Assembly: GCF_014764705.1 (NCBI RefSeq)
Contig: NZ_JACXXG010000020.1
Location: 1-64,000 of the forward strand
DNA from: Stutzerimonas kunmingensis
Lineage (GTDB): Bacteria; Pseudomonadota; Gammaproteobacteria; Pseudomonadales; Pseudomonadaceae
Reading direction: 5' to 3'
DNA length: 64,000 nucleotides
The notes under the pieces were generated by a model. The model was not told the DNA's origin. It did not search any database and saw only the letters and a program-made list of their open reading frames with translations. Positions 51,656 to 61,467 of the stretch are shown piece by piece (within the stretch, counting starts at the first letter, position 1; each line of letters opens with the position of its first letter). A program made the position numbers and the translations under genes.

Positions 51656-51680
51656 GCCGGCGCAAGCCCGCCGGCTTTTT
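51656..51680 (+). terminator. Terminator after the 28-residue mini-protein gene
   Basis: GCCGGCG (51656-51662) and CGCCGGC (51669-51675), loop CAAGCC, then TTTTT. A canonical intrinsic terminator, oriented with the mini-protein gene. Confidence 0.88.
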
Positions 51681-51689
51681 CATGCGCGG

Positions 51690-52451
51690 CTATTTGTTGC
51701 TGCGCGGTTCCTGCGCCGAGGTTGCCATGATGTCCTCCAGTCGCAGGCCGGTCAGCCCGTGGATGGTGCGCCAGAGGTAGAAGAAGATCGCCATCATCAT
51801 CAACATGCTGGGAATGGCGATCATCGGGTAGCTGAGCAGGGTCATGCGGCCCAATTCGGCGTTGAAGGCTTCGCTGCCGGCGGGGCTGTTGACGATCCAT
51901 TTGGCCAGCACGTAATTCATGAACGACGAGAAGAAGAAGGTGCCGCTGAGCAGGTAGGTCGCCCGCAGCAGCCGCGTTTCGAAGTGTTCGACCTGGCCGT
52001 TTTGCTCGAGCTGTTCGTGGATCTTGTCCACGTTGAGCACTTTGGGGTTGTACAGCAGGGTGCGAATCAGCGGGTAGCGGGTGCGCGTCGAGGCCAGCAC
52101 GGCGATGCCGATGATGCCGGGAACCGCTGCTTCCTTGATGGCGAGCCACTGGGTATCGAGCTGAAGCAGCCCGATGCCGCCAGTCAGCAGCACGCTGATC
52201 AGGCCGAGCAGGGCTATCCAGTTGAACTTGCGGTATTTGGCCAGCTCCCACAGCCCCCAGCCCAGCGGAAAGGCCAGGGCAAGCAGCAGTGCACCGTCTG
52301 CGCCGAGGCGGTCTTCACCACTGAGCTTCATCAGGATCAGTGAGGGAATCAGAATGCTGACGGCCAGGTCGATTAGCGGGCGCGGTTTGTGTTCGGCGTG
52401 GGTCTGGTCGGTATCGGTCATGACATCGGGTTGGTCTGGAGAGGGCTGCAT
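51690..52451 (-). CDS. VC0807-like integral membrane protein
   Basis: About 253 residues if ATG 52451 is used; AGGCG sits just upstream. Starts at 52484, 52472 and 52421 are also possible. It has roughly six hydrophobic segments, opening with PLIDLAVSILIPSLILMKLSG and GALLLALAFPLGWGLWELAKY and closing with LLSYPMIAIPSMLMMMAIFFYLWRTIHGLTG. A soluble loop follows the pattern RTRYPLIRTLLYNPKVLNVDKIHEQLEQNG. I associate this pattern with the uncharacterised VC0807 family. No function can be given. Confidence 0.72.
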   Translation of the reverse strand: MQPSPDQPDVMTDTDQTHAEHKPRPLIDLAVSILIPSLILMKLSGEDRLGADGALLLALAFPLGWGLWELAKYRKFNWIALLGLISVLLTGGIGLLQLDTQWLAIKEAAVPGIIGIAVLASTRTRYPLIRTLLYNPKVLNVDKIHEQLEQNGQVEHFETRLLRATYLLSGTFFFSSFMNYVLAKWIVNSPAGSEAFNAELGRMTLLSYPMIAIPSMLMMMAIFFYLWRTIHGLTGLRLEDIMATSAQEPRSNK

Positions 52452-52521
52452 GATCGCCTGTGTTGCGGTCATTCGCCATACCATCTTCGTCGGGATGGCG
52501 ATTGGTATCGTTTCCCCATCA

Positions 52522-53469
52522 TCAATGTTCGGGCGCTGCGCTGCGTTTCGCGCGCCATTGGCCGTACTCGAATATCAGTACGACGATCATGGCCAGAGCG
52601 AAGGGCAGTAGCAGATAGAAACCGCGGAACACGATGAGTGCTGCCAGCACGTCCACCGTGGGAATTTCCGGAAGGGCGGCGACGAAGGTCAGCTCCAGCA
52701 CACCGAGCCCGCCGGGTGCGTGGGACAGCAATGCCAGGGTGAAGGAGGCGAGAAATACGCCAAGGACGGTCAGATAGCCCGGGCTTTGTTCCGGCGGCAG
52801 CGCGAAGTAGATGATCGCCGCGGCGCAGAGCAGCTCAAGCGGGCCCGCCAGCAGCTGACGGCCGACGATTGGCAGTCGCGGGTACTCGATGTGCCATTTG
52901 CCCAGCCGCCAGGGTGGCAACTGACGCCATGCGCCGAACGCATAGAGCGCGACCAGCATGAGCAGGGTCGAACCGACGACGATGGATACCCAGCTGTCGC
53001 TATCGACAGCCCGATGAAGAAGCTGCGGTTTCAGAATCAGCACGGCGCCCCCGGCGAGCAGGGTGCCCAGCGCGAAGGTCAGCGAGCAGAAGACGATCAG
53101 GATGCCGATTTCCTGGGGCGTCAGGCCCCGGCTGCGGTAGGCGCGATAGCGCACCAGGGCGCCGGAAAACACCGATGCGCCGATGTTGTGCGCCAGCGCG
53201 TAGGTGGTGAAGGAACAGAGTGCGATGAACCACCAGGACATCTTCTTGCCCAGATGAGCCATCGCGATGCGGTCGTACCAGGCCAGCGCGACATAGGCGC
53301 CCAGGGTCGACAGCGCGGCCAGCAGCCAACGCCGCGCGCCGATCGCCTGCAGGCTGTCGGTAAGCTCGCTGAGCGAGATGTTGCGAACTTCGTGGTACAG
53401 CAGGTAGCCGGACAGCAGCACGGCGAGGACTCCGATGAGGGTCCAGGCGACATCGCTCCGCTTCATCAT
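52522..53469 (-). CDS. YbhN/UPF0104 (LPG-synthase-transmembrane) family protein
   Basis: 315 residues from ATG 53469 (MMKRSDVAWTLIGVLAVLLSGYLLYHEV); AAGGAG stands eight bases upstream, and a GTG three bases before is a second candidate. It is a polytopic protein with about eight membrane segments, homologous to the membrane half of lysylphosphatidylglycerol synthase. Signatures are HNIGASVFSGALVRYRAYRSRGLTPQEIG near 90-120 and LLSHAPGGLGVLELTFVAALP near 248-270. The cytoplasmic synthase domain is missing. Its substrate is unknown; the family is often near lipid genes, but not in this case. Confidence 0.85.
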   Translation of the reverse strand: MMKRSDVAWTLIGVLAVLLSGYLLYHEVRNISLSELTDSLQAIGARRWLLAALSTLGAYVALAWYDRIAMAHLGKKMSWWFIALCSFTTYALAHNIGASVFSGALVRYRAYRSRGLTPQEIGILIVFCSLTFALGTLLAGGAVLILKPQLLHRAVDSDSWVSIVVGSTLLMLVALYAFGAWRQLPPWRLGKWHIEYPRLPIVGRQLLAGPLELLCAAAIIYFALPPEQSPGYLTVLGVFLASFTLALLSHAPGGLGVLELTFVAALPEIPTVDVLAALIVFRGFYLLLPFALAMIVVLIFEYGQWRAKRSAAPEH

Positions 53470-53838
53470 CACGTGGCTCCTTGAGGGAAGAGGATTGGCC
53501 ACGTCTTGCGCTGAAGCACACTCATCCCTGATCGACCGCCATGCCAAACCTCTACCTGTTCTCGAATCGTCAAACAATCGGCAGCTGGCGACCGGTTTTG
53601 TTCAGTTTTTCACCCAAGTGGTCTTCTCGCTCGGACCGGTAGGAGGAGGTTCCGCTTGGATTGGTATCTCGCAGGAGAGCGCCGATGCCAGGGCGGTCGT
53701 CTGGGCATCGGTAGCCTGAGGCGATGCTGTGCATGTGGTGTAGGGGGTGTAGAAGCGGTACCAGTGCGGTGCTTGCCTGGAATCTGGGATGTCGACTGTT
53801 GTCAGGGATTGGAAGCCTGCGGGGACGGTAGGGCGCGG

Positions 53839-56688
53839 TCAGTCGACGCTCTCTGCCTGCTTGACGCGAACCCAGTGGTCGACAAGTTCGCGAAGGTTCG
53901 AGAGTTCCACCGGCTTGGCCATATGACCGTCCATGCCAGCTTCTCGCGCGCGGTCGCGGTGCTCGCTGAGGATATGCGCAGTCAGGGCAACGACGGGAGT
54001 ACGCCGGCGCGCATTCCTGGCTTCCCATTCACGCAGCTGGTGGGTGGCCTGAAAGCCGTCGAGCACGGGCATCTCGCAATCCATCAGGACCAGGTCATAC
54101 GGCTGCGCCTTGATCGCCTCCAGCGCCTCTTCGCCGTTGCAGGCGGTGTCCGGTTGCAGGTTGAGTTTGTTCAACATGCCGCGGATGACCTTGGTGGAAA
54201 TACTGTTGTCCTCGGCGACCAGGATGCGGAAGTCACTAGGGACTTCGAGCGCGGGCAGGTTCTGCGGCACCGTTGCCTGGCGCTGCTGGGTGCCCGGCTG
54301 GCGCTGCGCGAGTTCGTCAGCCAAGGTGGTCTTCAGCGTGTAACCGGCGACCGGTTTGGCGAGGATGCGCTTGATACCCGCATTGCGCGCAATGATCTTG
54401 CTCGGTGCGCTGCTCATGCCGGTGAGCATGATCAGCAGGACGTCATGGTTGAGGCTGTAATCTTCCTTGATCTTGCTCGCCAGCTGCATACCGGTCATGC
54501 CGGGCATGTCCTGATCGAGCAGGACCACATCGAAGTATTCCTTGAGGTGCGCCTTGGTCCGCAGCAGGGCCAACGCCTCCTTGCCCGACGCAACGGCGCT
54601 AACCTCCAGGCCCCAGCCGCTGCATTGCTGGACCAGTACCTTGCGGCAGGTGTCGTTGTCATCGACGATCAGCAGGCGAGTGCCTTGCAGTGGCCCGTCC
54701 AGGTCGGCATTGCTCTGCGCCAGCCCTTCACTGGCCAGCGGCAGGCTGATCCACAAGGTGTTGCCCTGGCTGGTGCCAGTCTGGATACCGAAATCACCAT
54801 CCATCAGTTGCACCAGCTGGCGCGCGATGATCAGCCCCAGGCGCCCGCCATGGCGTGTCGCCGCAAGAAAGTCATGACTGTCGACTGCGGCATTGAGCAG
54901 TGCGTCGCGCTCGTACGCCTCAAGCGGACGCCCACTATCCTGCACGGTGATGCGCAGGCGCGGGCTCTCGGGCGGTCCGTCGACCGCGGCGATCAGCAGC
55001 ACCTCGCCCTCGTCGGTCTGCTTGAAGGCATTCTCCAGCAGGTTGAGAAGGGTCTGGCGCAGACGGGTCGGATCGCCGGTCACGACCTGCGGCAGCTGCG
55101 GCTGGATAAAGCTGATCAGCTCGACCTTCTGCTGTTCGGCCTTGGCGCGGAAGATGCTCAGACAGTCTTCGATCAGCGCGTTGAAATCGAACTGCACGTC
55201 ATCCAGCTCGATCTGGCCAGATTCCAGCTTGGAAATGTCGAGAATCTCGTTGATCAGATTGAGCAGTTCGTTGCCGGAGCTATGAATCGTCTGGACGTAG
55301 TCGCGTTGCTTGGCCGACAGCGATGTGCCCAGCAGCAACTCGCTCATGCCCAGCACGCCGTTCATTGGCGTTCTCAGTTCATGGCTGATCTTGGACAGGA
55401 AATCGGCCTTGGTCTTGAGTTCCGCGCTGCTGACGGCCGCTGCGGTGAATTGGGTGCGGCTGTCGGTCTGGCGCTGCCGTTGACGTTCGAGCAGGGCAAA
55501 GCTGAGTAGTAGCCCTGCGAGGGTCGCGAGGCTGAACAGGCCGCCAGTCAGCCAGCCCGGGTCGAGCTGGTCGAAGCCCAGCAACATGGGCATGAAGAAG
55601 ATCATGCCTACGTTGAACAGGGTCGTTCCGGCCACCACCAGGCGCGCCGGCTGATAGCCCTGGCGCCAGTGATAGATCGCGACGAACAGAGTGCTGCACG
55701 ATGCGGCCAGCACCAGCGAATAGATCAGCCAGCTGTACCACGGCCACTGACCGAGCAGGATGCTGGCTGCCAGCGCCAGTACCAGGTTGAGTTCGATGCC
55801 CAACAGCCAGGTGATCCAGGTTCGCCTGCGGTGATGGAAGAAACCCAGCGTGTAGCCGAGCAGCGCGGCGCTGGCGGCCATCGCCGACAGGTCGGCGATC
55901 AGCGGCTGACTGTAGGTCAGCCAGGGCAGCCACGCCGCCATGACCCCGAGATTGGCCATGGCGCAGGCCAGCAGGGCGCCGTGCAGCAGGCTCAGCCAGA
56001 TATGCGTGTAGCTGAGCGTGTAGGCAAAGCGCAGCAGGTTGTAGATCATCAGCAACGCCAGTGCACCGAACAGCGCACCAAACAGGTAGGCAGGCTTGCT
56101 CAGGCTGACCAGGCCGGCTTCATCAATGGTCTTGAACCAGGTCATCATTGGATGGCTGGACTGCAGGCGGATATAAGCCTCGCGCGGCTGCCCGTCATTG
56201 GGAAGGCTGAACAAGTACGCCCGGTTGGGCAATGGCCGGGCGCTGAAGGGACGTAGTTCCCCGGTCGCCGTATGCTGCTCGAGCTGGCCGTCACGCAACA
56301 GGTAGAAGTCCAGATACTGCACCCGTGGTGCAAACAGCCACAGCCACTTCGGTCGTGTCAGTGACGGTAGGCTGACCTGCAGCCAGACCGCTCGGTCGCT
56401 GGCCGGAGCGCTGTAGGAGAGTTTTTCGAGACGCTGGAACAGTGCGCGCTGGGAAACCACCTCGTCGAGCGTAAGCCCTCCCGACTGGTCGATCAGCATG
56501 CGCCAGTTCTGTGGCACGGAATTGGGTGGAGCGGATAGTGCGGGGGAGGGCGGCGACTGGGTAATGGACGCCAGGGCCGGAAGCGGGATCAGGTTGATCA
56601 GCAGCAGGCCGAAGAAAACAGCGATGGCAATCCGGAGCCGACCCACTTGAGAAGTCCGTTCATGTGTGTGACGGCCGATTATAGCCAT
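53839..56688 (-). CDS. retS: Hybrid sensor histidine kinase RetS
   Basis: Controls the switch between acute virulence and biofilm life in P. aeruginosa by interfering with GacS. From ATG 56688 it has 949 residues, near the 942 of P. aeruginosa. The order of domains is: signal/anchor (about 15-40), a periplasmic 7TMR-DISMED2 domain (about 45-180), seven membrane helices (about 185-390), a kinase core with His436 in SHELRTPMNGVLGM and an ATPase domain (about 545-680), then two receivers with candidate phosphoacceptors Asp725 (LLDQDMPG) and Asp870 (LMDCEMPVLDG). The gene lies next to purD and purH as in P. aeruginosa, which supports RetS rather than another hybrid kinase. Confidence 0.88.
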   Translation of the reverse strand: MAIIGRHTHERTSQVGRLRIAIAVFFGLLLINLIPLPALASITQSPPSPALSAPPNSVPQNWRMLIDQSGGLTLDEVVSQRALFQRLEKLSYSAPASDRAVWLQVSLPSLTRPKWLWLFAPRVQYLDFYLLRDGQLEQHTATGELRPFSARPLPNRAYLFSLPNDGQPREAYIRLQSSHPMMTWFKTIDEAGLVSLSKPAYLFGALFGALALLMIYNLLRFAYTLSYTHIWLSLLHGALLACAMANLGVMAAWLPWLTYSQPLIADLSAMAASAALLGYTLGFFHHRRRTWITWLLGIELNLVLALAASILLGQWPWYSWLIYSLVLAASCSTLFVAIYHWRQGYQPARLVVAGTTLFNVGMIFFMPMLLGFDQLDPGWLTGGLFSLATLAGLLLSFALLERQRQRQTDSRTQFTAAAVSSAELKTKADFLSKISHELRTPMNGVLGMSELLLGTSLSAKQRDYVQTIHSSGNELLNLINEILDISKLESGQIELDDVQFDFNALIEDCLSIFRAKAEQQKVELISFIQPQLPQVVTGDPTRLRQTLLNLLENAFKQTDEGEVLLIAAVDGPPESPRLRITVQDSGRPLEAYERDALLNAAVDSHDFLAATRHGGRLGLIIARQLVQLMDGDFGIQTGTSQGNTLWISLPLASEGLAQSNADLDGPLQGTRLLIVDDNDTCRKVLVQQCSGWGLEVSAVASGKEALALLRTKAHLKEYFDVVLLDQDMPGMTGMQLASKIKEDYSLNHDVLLIMLTGMSSAPSKIIARNAGIKRILAKPVAGYTLKTTLADELAQRQPGTQQRQATVPQNLPALEVPSDFRILVAEDNSISTKVIRGMLNKLNLQPDTACNGEEALEAIKAQPYDLVLMDCEMPVLDGFQATHQLREWEARNARRRTPVVALTAHILSEHRDRAREAGMDGHMAKPVELSNLRELVDHWVRVKQAESVD

Positions 56689-56704
56689 GCCTTTGTCGGC
56701 CTGT

Positions 56705-56744
56705 AATGCGTGCGGCAGCGATAAAACTTGGCGCCGCACGCATT
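56705..56744 (-). terminator. Inverted repeat between purD and retS
   Basis: AATGCGTGCGGC (56705-56716) and GCCGCACGCATT (56733-56744) form a perfect 12-bp stem with a 16-base loop, located between the purD stop and the retS start. There is no T-tract, so it may be a weak terminator or an mRNA stabiliser. Confidence 0.5.
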
Positions 56745-56762
56745 CCTGGCGCCTGGCTACGC

Positions 56763-58055
56763 TCAGCTGTCGCCCAGCTCCCGGGAGATGGCGCGATAGC
56801 CGATATCTTTGCGATAGAAACAGCCATTCCAGTGAATTTTTTCCGCCAGACGGTATGCCTGCTGCTGCGCCTCGGAGACGGTGCGGCCGATGGCCGTTGC
56901 GCAAAGCACGCGGCCGCCGGCGGTGACGACCTGGCCCTGGTCGTTTAGAGCGGTACCGGCATGGAACACCTTGCCATCCAGCGCAGCGGCATCGTCCAGC
57001 CCTTCGATCACATCGCCCTTGGCGTAATCGCCCGGGTAGCCGCCAGCGGCCAGCACCACGCCGACGGTCGGGCGCGGATCCCAGGTCGCCTCGACCTTGT
57101 TCAGCGCCTTGGCCAGCGCGGCTTCGACCAGCAGCACCAGTGAGGATTCGAGGCGCACCATGATCGGCTGGGTTTCCGGGTCGCCGAAGCGGCAGTTGAA
57201 CTCGATGACCTTCGGCTGGCCAGCCTTGTCGATCATCAGACCGGCGTAGAGGAAGCCGGTGTAGACATTGCCTTCGGCAGCCATGCCGCGCACGGTCGGG
57301 TAGATCACCTCGTCCATCACGCGCTTATGCACATCGGCGGTGACCACCGGAGCCGGCGAATAGGCGCCCATGCCGCCGGTGTTCGGGCCGCTGTCGCCGT
57401 CGCCGACGCGCTTGTGGTCCTGGCTGGTGGCCATCGGCAGCACGTTCTCGCCGTCGACCATGACGATGAAGCTGGCCTCTTCGCCATCCAGGAATTCTTC
57501 AATGACTACGCGCGCGCCGGCGTCGCCGAAGGCGTTGCCGGAGAGCATGTCGCGCACCGCTTCCTCGGCTTCGGCCAGGGTCATGGCGACGATCACGCCC
57601 TTGCCGGCGGCCAAGCCGTCGGCCTTGATGACGATCGGCGCGCCTTTTTCACGCAGGTAGGCCAATGCCGGCTCGACTTCGGTGAAGTTCTGGTAGTCGG
57701 CAGTGGGAATCGCGTGGCGCGCCAGGAAGTCCTTGGTGAAGGCCTTGGAGCCTTCCAGCTGCGCGGCGGCGGCGGTCGGTCCGAAGATGTCCAGGCCGCG
57801 CGAACGGAACAGGTCGACTACGCCCTTCACCAGCGGTGCTTCCGGACCGACGATGGTCAGTTGTACGTTGGCAGCGGCAAAATCCGCCAGTTGCTCGATG
57901 GCCAGTACGTCGATGGCGACGTTCTCGCACTTGGCTTCAGTGGCGGTGCCGGCGTTGCCCGGGGCGACGAAGACCTTGGCGATGCGTGGATCCTGCGCGA
58001 CCTTCCAGGCCAGGGCGTGCTCGCGGCCGCCGCTGCCGATGATCAGTACGTTCAT
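56763..58055 (-). CDS. purD: Phosphoribosylamine-glycine ligase (GARS)
   Basis: Second step of purine synthesis. 430 residues, normal. It begins MNVLIIGSGGREHALAWKVAQDPRIAKVFVAPGNAG. The ATP-grasp domain contains VIKADGLAAGKGVIVAMTLAEA near 147-168 and the metal-binding EFNCRFGDPETQPIMVRLESSLV near 290. The family signature GRDHKR appears as TSQDHKRVGDGDSGPNTGGMGAYSP near 215-240. It is encoded 199 bp after purH, with a REP-like palindrome in the gap, and upstream of retS on the same strand. Confidence 0.98.
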   Translation of the reverse strand: MNVLIIGSGGREHALAWKVAQDPRIAKVFVAPGNAGTATEAKCENVAIDVLAIEQLADFAAANVQLTIVGPEAPLVKGVVDLFRSRGLDIFGPTAAAAQLEGSKAFTKDFLARHAIPTADYQNFTEVEPALAYLREKGAPIVIKADGLAAGKGVIVAMTLAEAEEAVRDMLSGNAFGDAGARVVIEEFLDGEEASFIVMVDGENVLPMATSQDHKRVGDGDSGPNTGGMGAYSPAPVVTADVHKRVMDEVIYPTVRGMAAEGNVYTGFLYAGLMIDKAGQPKVIEFNCRFGDPETQPIMVRLESSLVLLVEAALAKALNKVEATWDPRPTVGVVLAAGGYPGDYAKGDVIEGLDDAAALDGKVFHAGTALNDQGQVVTAGGRVLCATAIGRTVSEAQQQAYRLAEKIHWNGCFYRKDIGYRAISRELGDS

Positions 58056-58092
58056 TTCTCTCTCCCAATGGAGGCGGGCCGGTAGCCCGCTT

Positions 58093-58118
58093 GGTGGATA
58101 AGCGAAGCGTTATCCACC
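58093..58118. repeat. REP-like palindrome in the purH-purD gap
   Basis: GGTGGATAA (58093-58101) and TTATCCACC (58110-58118) are perfect 9-bp arms around GCGAAGCG. From memory, closely similar 'GGTGGATAAcgc...gcgTTATCCACC' words are common between genes of pseudomonads; this is a likely member of a dispersed repeat family. Confidence 0.7.
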
Positions 58119-58254
58119 CTACGAATACCGAGGTCGCGATCGGGCTGGTAGATGCAAGGCGCCCGATTCTTCACCCAGCGGAGTTGCCTTCTGGCAATGA
58201 GCATGGGGGAGGAGTCGGGCAACGCCGCAGATGCCTGTCCGAGTGCGGCCGATT

Positions 58255-59859
58255 TTAGTGCCGGAAATGGCGCATGCCGGTGAACACCATGGCAATGCCG
58301 GCTTCATCAGCCGCGGCGATCACTTCGTTGTCACGCATTGAGCCACCTGGCTGGATCACCGCGGTGATGCCGGCCTTGGCCGCGTTGTCGATGCCGTCGC
58401 GGAACGGGAAGAAGGCGTCCGAGGCCATCACCGCGCCAGGAACCGGCAGGCCGGCGTGCTCGGCCTTGATCGCGGCGATGCGCGCGGAGTTGACGCGGCT
58501 CATCTGGCCGGCACCAACGCCGACGGTCTGGCGGTTCTTGGCGTAGACGATGGCGTTGGACTTGACGAACTTGGCCACTTTCCAGGCGAAGATCAGGTCA
58601 TGGATCTCCTGCTCGGTCGGCGCGCGCTGGGTGACGATCTTCAGGTCTGCTTCGGTGATCATGCCGATGTCGCGGCTCTGGATCAGCAGGCCGCCGTTGA
58701 CGCGCTTGTAGTCCCAGCCCGGGCTGCGCTCGGCGGGCCACTCGCCGCATTCGAGCAGGCGCACGTTGGCCTTGCTGGCCACTACCTCACGCGCGGCTTG
58801 AGAGACCTTCGGCGCGATGATCACCTCGACGAACTGGCGCTCGACGATGGCCTGGGCGGTGTCGCCGTCCAGCTCGCGGTTGAAGGCGATGATGCCGCCA
58901 AAGGCCGACTCGCTATCGGTGGCGTAGGCCAGGTCGTAGGCCTTGCGGATGCCGCCTTCATCTTCCGGTACGACCGCCACGCCGCATGGGTTGGCATGCT
59001 TGACGATCACGCAGGCCGGCTTGGTAAAGCTCTTCACGCACTCCAGCGCGGCGTCGGTGTCGGCCACGTTGTTGAACGACAGCTCCTTGCCCTGCAGTTG
59101 CTTGGCGGTGGCGACGCAGGCTTCGTCCGGCTTCTCGACATAGAAGGCGGCCTGCTGGTGCGGGTTCTCGCCGTAGCGCATATCCTGCGCCTTGATGAAC
59201 TGCATGTTGTAGGTGCGCGGGAACAGACTGCGATTTTCGGTGCTGAGCTGCTCGGTGCTCTGGTCGATGCCGCCCAGGTAATTGGCGATCATGCCGTCGT
59301 AGCCGGCGGTGTGCTCGAACGCCTTGAGCGCCAGGTCGAAGCGCTGGGCGTAGGTCAGCCCGCCGTTCTTCAGGTTGTCGACCACTGCCGCGTAGTCCTC
59401 GGCATTGACCACGATGGCGACGTCCTTGTGGTTCTTCGCCGCACTGCGGACCATGGTCGGGCCGCCGATGTCGATGTTCTCGATGGCGTCCGGCAGGGTG
59501 CATCCGGGCTTGGCCACCGTGGCTGCGAACGGATAGAGGTTGACCGCCACCAGATCGATCGGCGCGATGCCATTCTCGGCCATCACTGTGCCGTCCAGGT
59601 CGCGGCGGCCGAGGATGCCGCCGTGGATCTTCGGGTGCAGGGTCTTCACCCGGCCGTCCATCATCTCCGGGAAGCCGGTGTAGTCGGCCACTTCGACAGC
59701 CGCGATGCCGTTGTCACGCAGCAGCTTGAAGGTGCCGCCGGTGGAGAGGATCTCGACGCCGAGGGCTTCGAGGTCGCGGGCGAAGTCGACGACGCCGGTC
59801 TTGTCGGACACGCTGATCAGCGCGCGGCGCACGGGAAGGCGGGTGGTATGGTCGGTCAT
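58255..59859 (-). CDS. purH: Bifunctional AICAR transformylase/IMP cyclohydrolase
   Basis: Last two steps of IMP synthesis. 534 residues. The N-terminal MGS-like cyclohydrolase domain (1-200) opens [31 protein letters not shown]. The transformylase domain starts near 215 with [15 protein letters not shown] and contains [12 protein letters not shown] near 285, the active-site Lys-His motif. It closes with [39 protein letters not shown] and the C-terminal histidine in TGMRHFRH. It is the first of the purine pair, downstream of fis. Confidence 0.98.
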   Translation of the reverse strand: MTDHTTRLPVRRALISVSDKTGVVDFARDLEALGVEILSTGGTFKLLRDNGIAAVEVADYTGFPEMMDGRVKTLHPKIHGGILGRRDLDGTVMAENGIAPIDLVAVNLYPFAATVAKPGCTLPDAIENIDIGGPTMVRSAAKNHKDVAIVVNAEDYAAVVDNLKNGGLTYAQRFDLALKAFEHTAGYDGMIANYLGGIDQSTEQLSTENRSLFPRTYNMQFIKAQDMRYGENPHQQAAFYVEKPDEACVATAKQLQGKELSFNNVADTDAALECVKSFTKPACVIVKHANPCGVAVVPEDEGGIRKAYDLAYATDSESAFGGIIAFNRELDGDTAQAIVERQFVEVIIAPKVSQAAREVVASKANVRLLECGEWPAERSPGWDYKRVNGGLLIQSRDIGMITEADLKIVTQRAPTEQEIHDLIFAWKVAKFVKSNAIVYAKNRQTVGVGAGQMSRVNSARIAAIKAEHAGLPVPGAVMASDAFFPFRDGIDNAAKAGITAVIQPGGSMRDNEVIAAADEAGIAMVFTGMRHFRH

Positions 59860-59935
59860 TGACGTTTCCTAGAGGCTACAGGCTTGAGTCCGCGAAGGCG
59901 GCAGGTGCGGACAGCCGCGCCTGCCAGCTGCCGCG

Positions 59936-60256
59936 TCAGAGCAGGTCGTACTGTTTGAGTTTCTTGCGCAGGGTGCCGCGGTTCAGGCCCAGCAGCTCGG
60001 AAGCCTTGGTCTGGTTACCCTTGACGTAGTGCATCACGGTTTCCAGCAACGGCGCTTCCACTTCGGAGAGTACGAGGTTGTAAACGTCCGTGACGTCTGC
60101 ACCTTCGAGGCGGGCGAAATAGTTGTGCAGCGCTTTCTCGACGCTGCCTCGCAGCGTCTGCCCCGCTTCGCTCGGCGTGTTCAGGTGCTGCTTGAGGTTC
60201 AGGTTGTCACTCACGGATGTTGTTCCACTTACCAATGTTTCATTCAACAGCGTCAT
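59936..60256 (-). CDS. fis: Nucleoid-associated protein Fis
   Basis: Dimeric DNA-bending protein that controls rRNA genes, recombination and supercoiling. 106 residues, slightly longer than the 98 in E. coli because of the N-terminus. The N-terminal part has the [12 protein letters not shown] stretch. The helix-turn-helix at the C-terminus reads [36 protein letters not shown] (about 71-106), as in E. coli. Its ATG overlaps the dusB stop (ATGA), the classical dusB-fis operon. Confidence 0.97.
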   Translation of the reverse strand: MTLLNETLVSGTTSVSDNLNLKQHLNTPSEAGQTLRGSVEKALHNYFARLEGADVTDVYNLVLSEVEAPLLETVMHYVKGNQTKASELLGLNRGTLRKKLKQYDLL

Positions 60257-61266
60257 GCGGCCACCTCTGTTCCATCCACCGAGCCAGGCCCTGAGCGTTG
60301 TTCGGCAAAGAACTGCTGAATGCTGAAGGCCTGTGCATCCCTGTCTTCCAGATGATTGAAACGGGCGCGGAAGTCCCGCGCGCCCGGCAGTGTTGCGAGA
60401 TACCAGCCCGCGTGCTTGCGGGCGATACGGACTCCCATCACCTCGCCATAGAATTCATGCAGCGCCTGCACATGCTCCAGCAGGGTGCTTTCAACTTCGT
60501 CCAGCGTCGGCGCCGCGAGCAGCTCGCCGGTGCGCAGATAATGCTCCACTTCGCGAAAGATCCACGGGCGACCCTGCGCCGCACGTCCGATCAACAGGCC
60601 GTCCGCTCCGGTTGCCTGTAGTACCTGGGCCGCCTTGTGCGGCGAATCGATATCGCCATTGGCGAACACCGGAATCGCCACTGCCTGCTTGATGGCGGCG
60701 ATGGTGTCGTACTCGGCTTCGCCGGTGTACAGGTCGGCGCGGGTGCGGCCGTGAACGGCAAGTGCTGCGATGCCCGATTGCTCGGCGATACGCGCGACGG
60801 TCAGGCCGTTCTTGTTCTGCCGATCCCAGCCGGTGCGAATCTTCAACGTCACCGGAACGGTCACGGCACCGACCACGGCTTCGAGGATATCCGCGACCAG
60901 CTTCTCGTCACGCATCAACGCCGAGCCGGCGGCCTTGTTGCAGACCTTCTTCACCGGGCAGCCCATGTTGATGTCGATGATCTGCGCCCCCAGCTCCACA
61001 TTGCGCTGCGCCGCCTCGGCCAGCATCTGCGGGTCGCCACCGGCGATTTGCACGGAGCGGGGCTCGGGCTCGTCCGCATGGGGAATGCGCAGACGAGATT
61101 TGCGACTGTTCCACAGACGCACATCGCTGGTGAGCATTTCCGAGACCACCAGGGCCGCGCCGAAGCGGCGGCACAACTGGCGGAACGGCTGATCGGTCAC
61201 GCCGGCCATGGGCGCGAGGATCAATCGATTGGTCAAGGTGTAAGGGCCGATGCGTACCGCTGACAT
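60253..61266 (-). CDS. dusB: tRNA-dihydrouridine synthase B
   Basis: FMN-dependent reductase that forms dihydrouridine in the tRNA D-loop. 337 residues. The TIM-barrel core starts [30 protein letters not shown]. The catalytic cysteine is in the [21 protein letters not shown] segment (about 101-121). The FMN phosphate site GNGDI-like VFANGDIDS and the [19 protein letters not shown] stretch follow. It is the first gene of the dusB-fis operon, with a candidate promoter 60-90 bp upstream. Confidence 0.97.
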   Translation of the reverse strand: MSAVRIGPYTLTNRLILAPMAGVTDQPFRQLCRRFGAALVVSEMLTSDVRLWNSRKSRLRIPHADEPEPRSVQIAGGDPQMLAEAAQRNVELGAQIIDINMGCPVKKVCNKAAGSALMRDEKLVADILEAVVGAVTVPVTLKIRTGWDRQNKNGLTVARIAEQSGIAALAVHGRTRADLYTGEAEYDTIAAIKQAVAIPVFANGDIDSPHKAAQVLQATGADGLLIGRAAQGRPWIFREVEHYLRTGELLAAPTLDEVESTLLEHVQALHEFYGEVMGVRIARKHAGWYLATLPGARDFRARFNHLEDRDAQAFSIQQFFAEQRSGPGSVDGTEVAA

Positions 61267-61326
61267 GAAGATTCCCTGCTTGGGGCCTGCTTGTTAGGTA
61301 GATCGGGACTGCAAAAAAGGGTGGGC

Positions 61327-61355
61327 ATAATACCCGCTACGCATGACGGGTTAAA
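61327..61355 (-). promoter_or_regulatory. Candidate sigma-70 promoter of dusB-fis
   Basis: Minus strand TTTAAC (61355-61350), 17-bp spacer, then TATTAT (61332-61327). The -10 matches TATAAT at five of six positions while the -35 is weak. It ends about 60 bp before dusB. A weak -35 with a GC-rich discriminator downstream would fit the growth-rate control known for fis, but this is inference. Confidence 0.5.
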
Positions 61356-61467
61356 GGCTGTTTTGAACAAATTCTGAACAGTGGTCGCCTTATCGCCGGG
61401 AGTTTGGACGCGCCCACCGCTCGCGCGATGAGCGCCGGCGGCGGCAGTCTGAACTGCAAGCTCGTCG

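Noticed and set aside
53578-53838. Possible gene between retS and the YbhN-like gene
   Set aside because: Frames there are continuations of antisense sequence to retS and show no independent start or motif.
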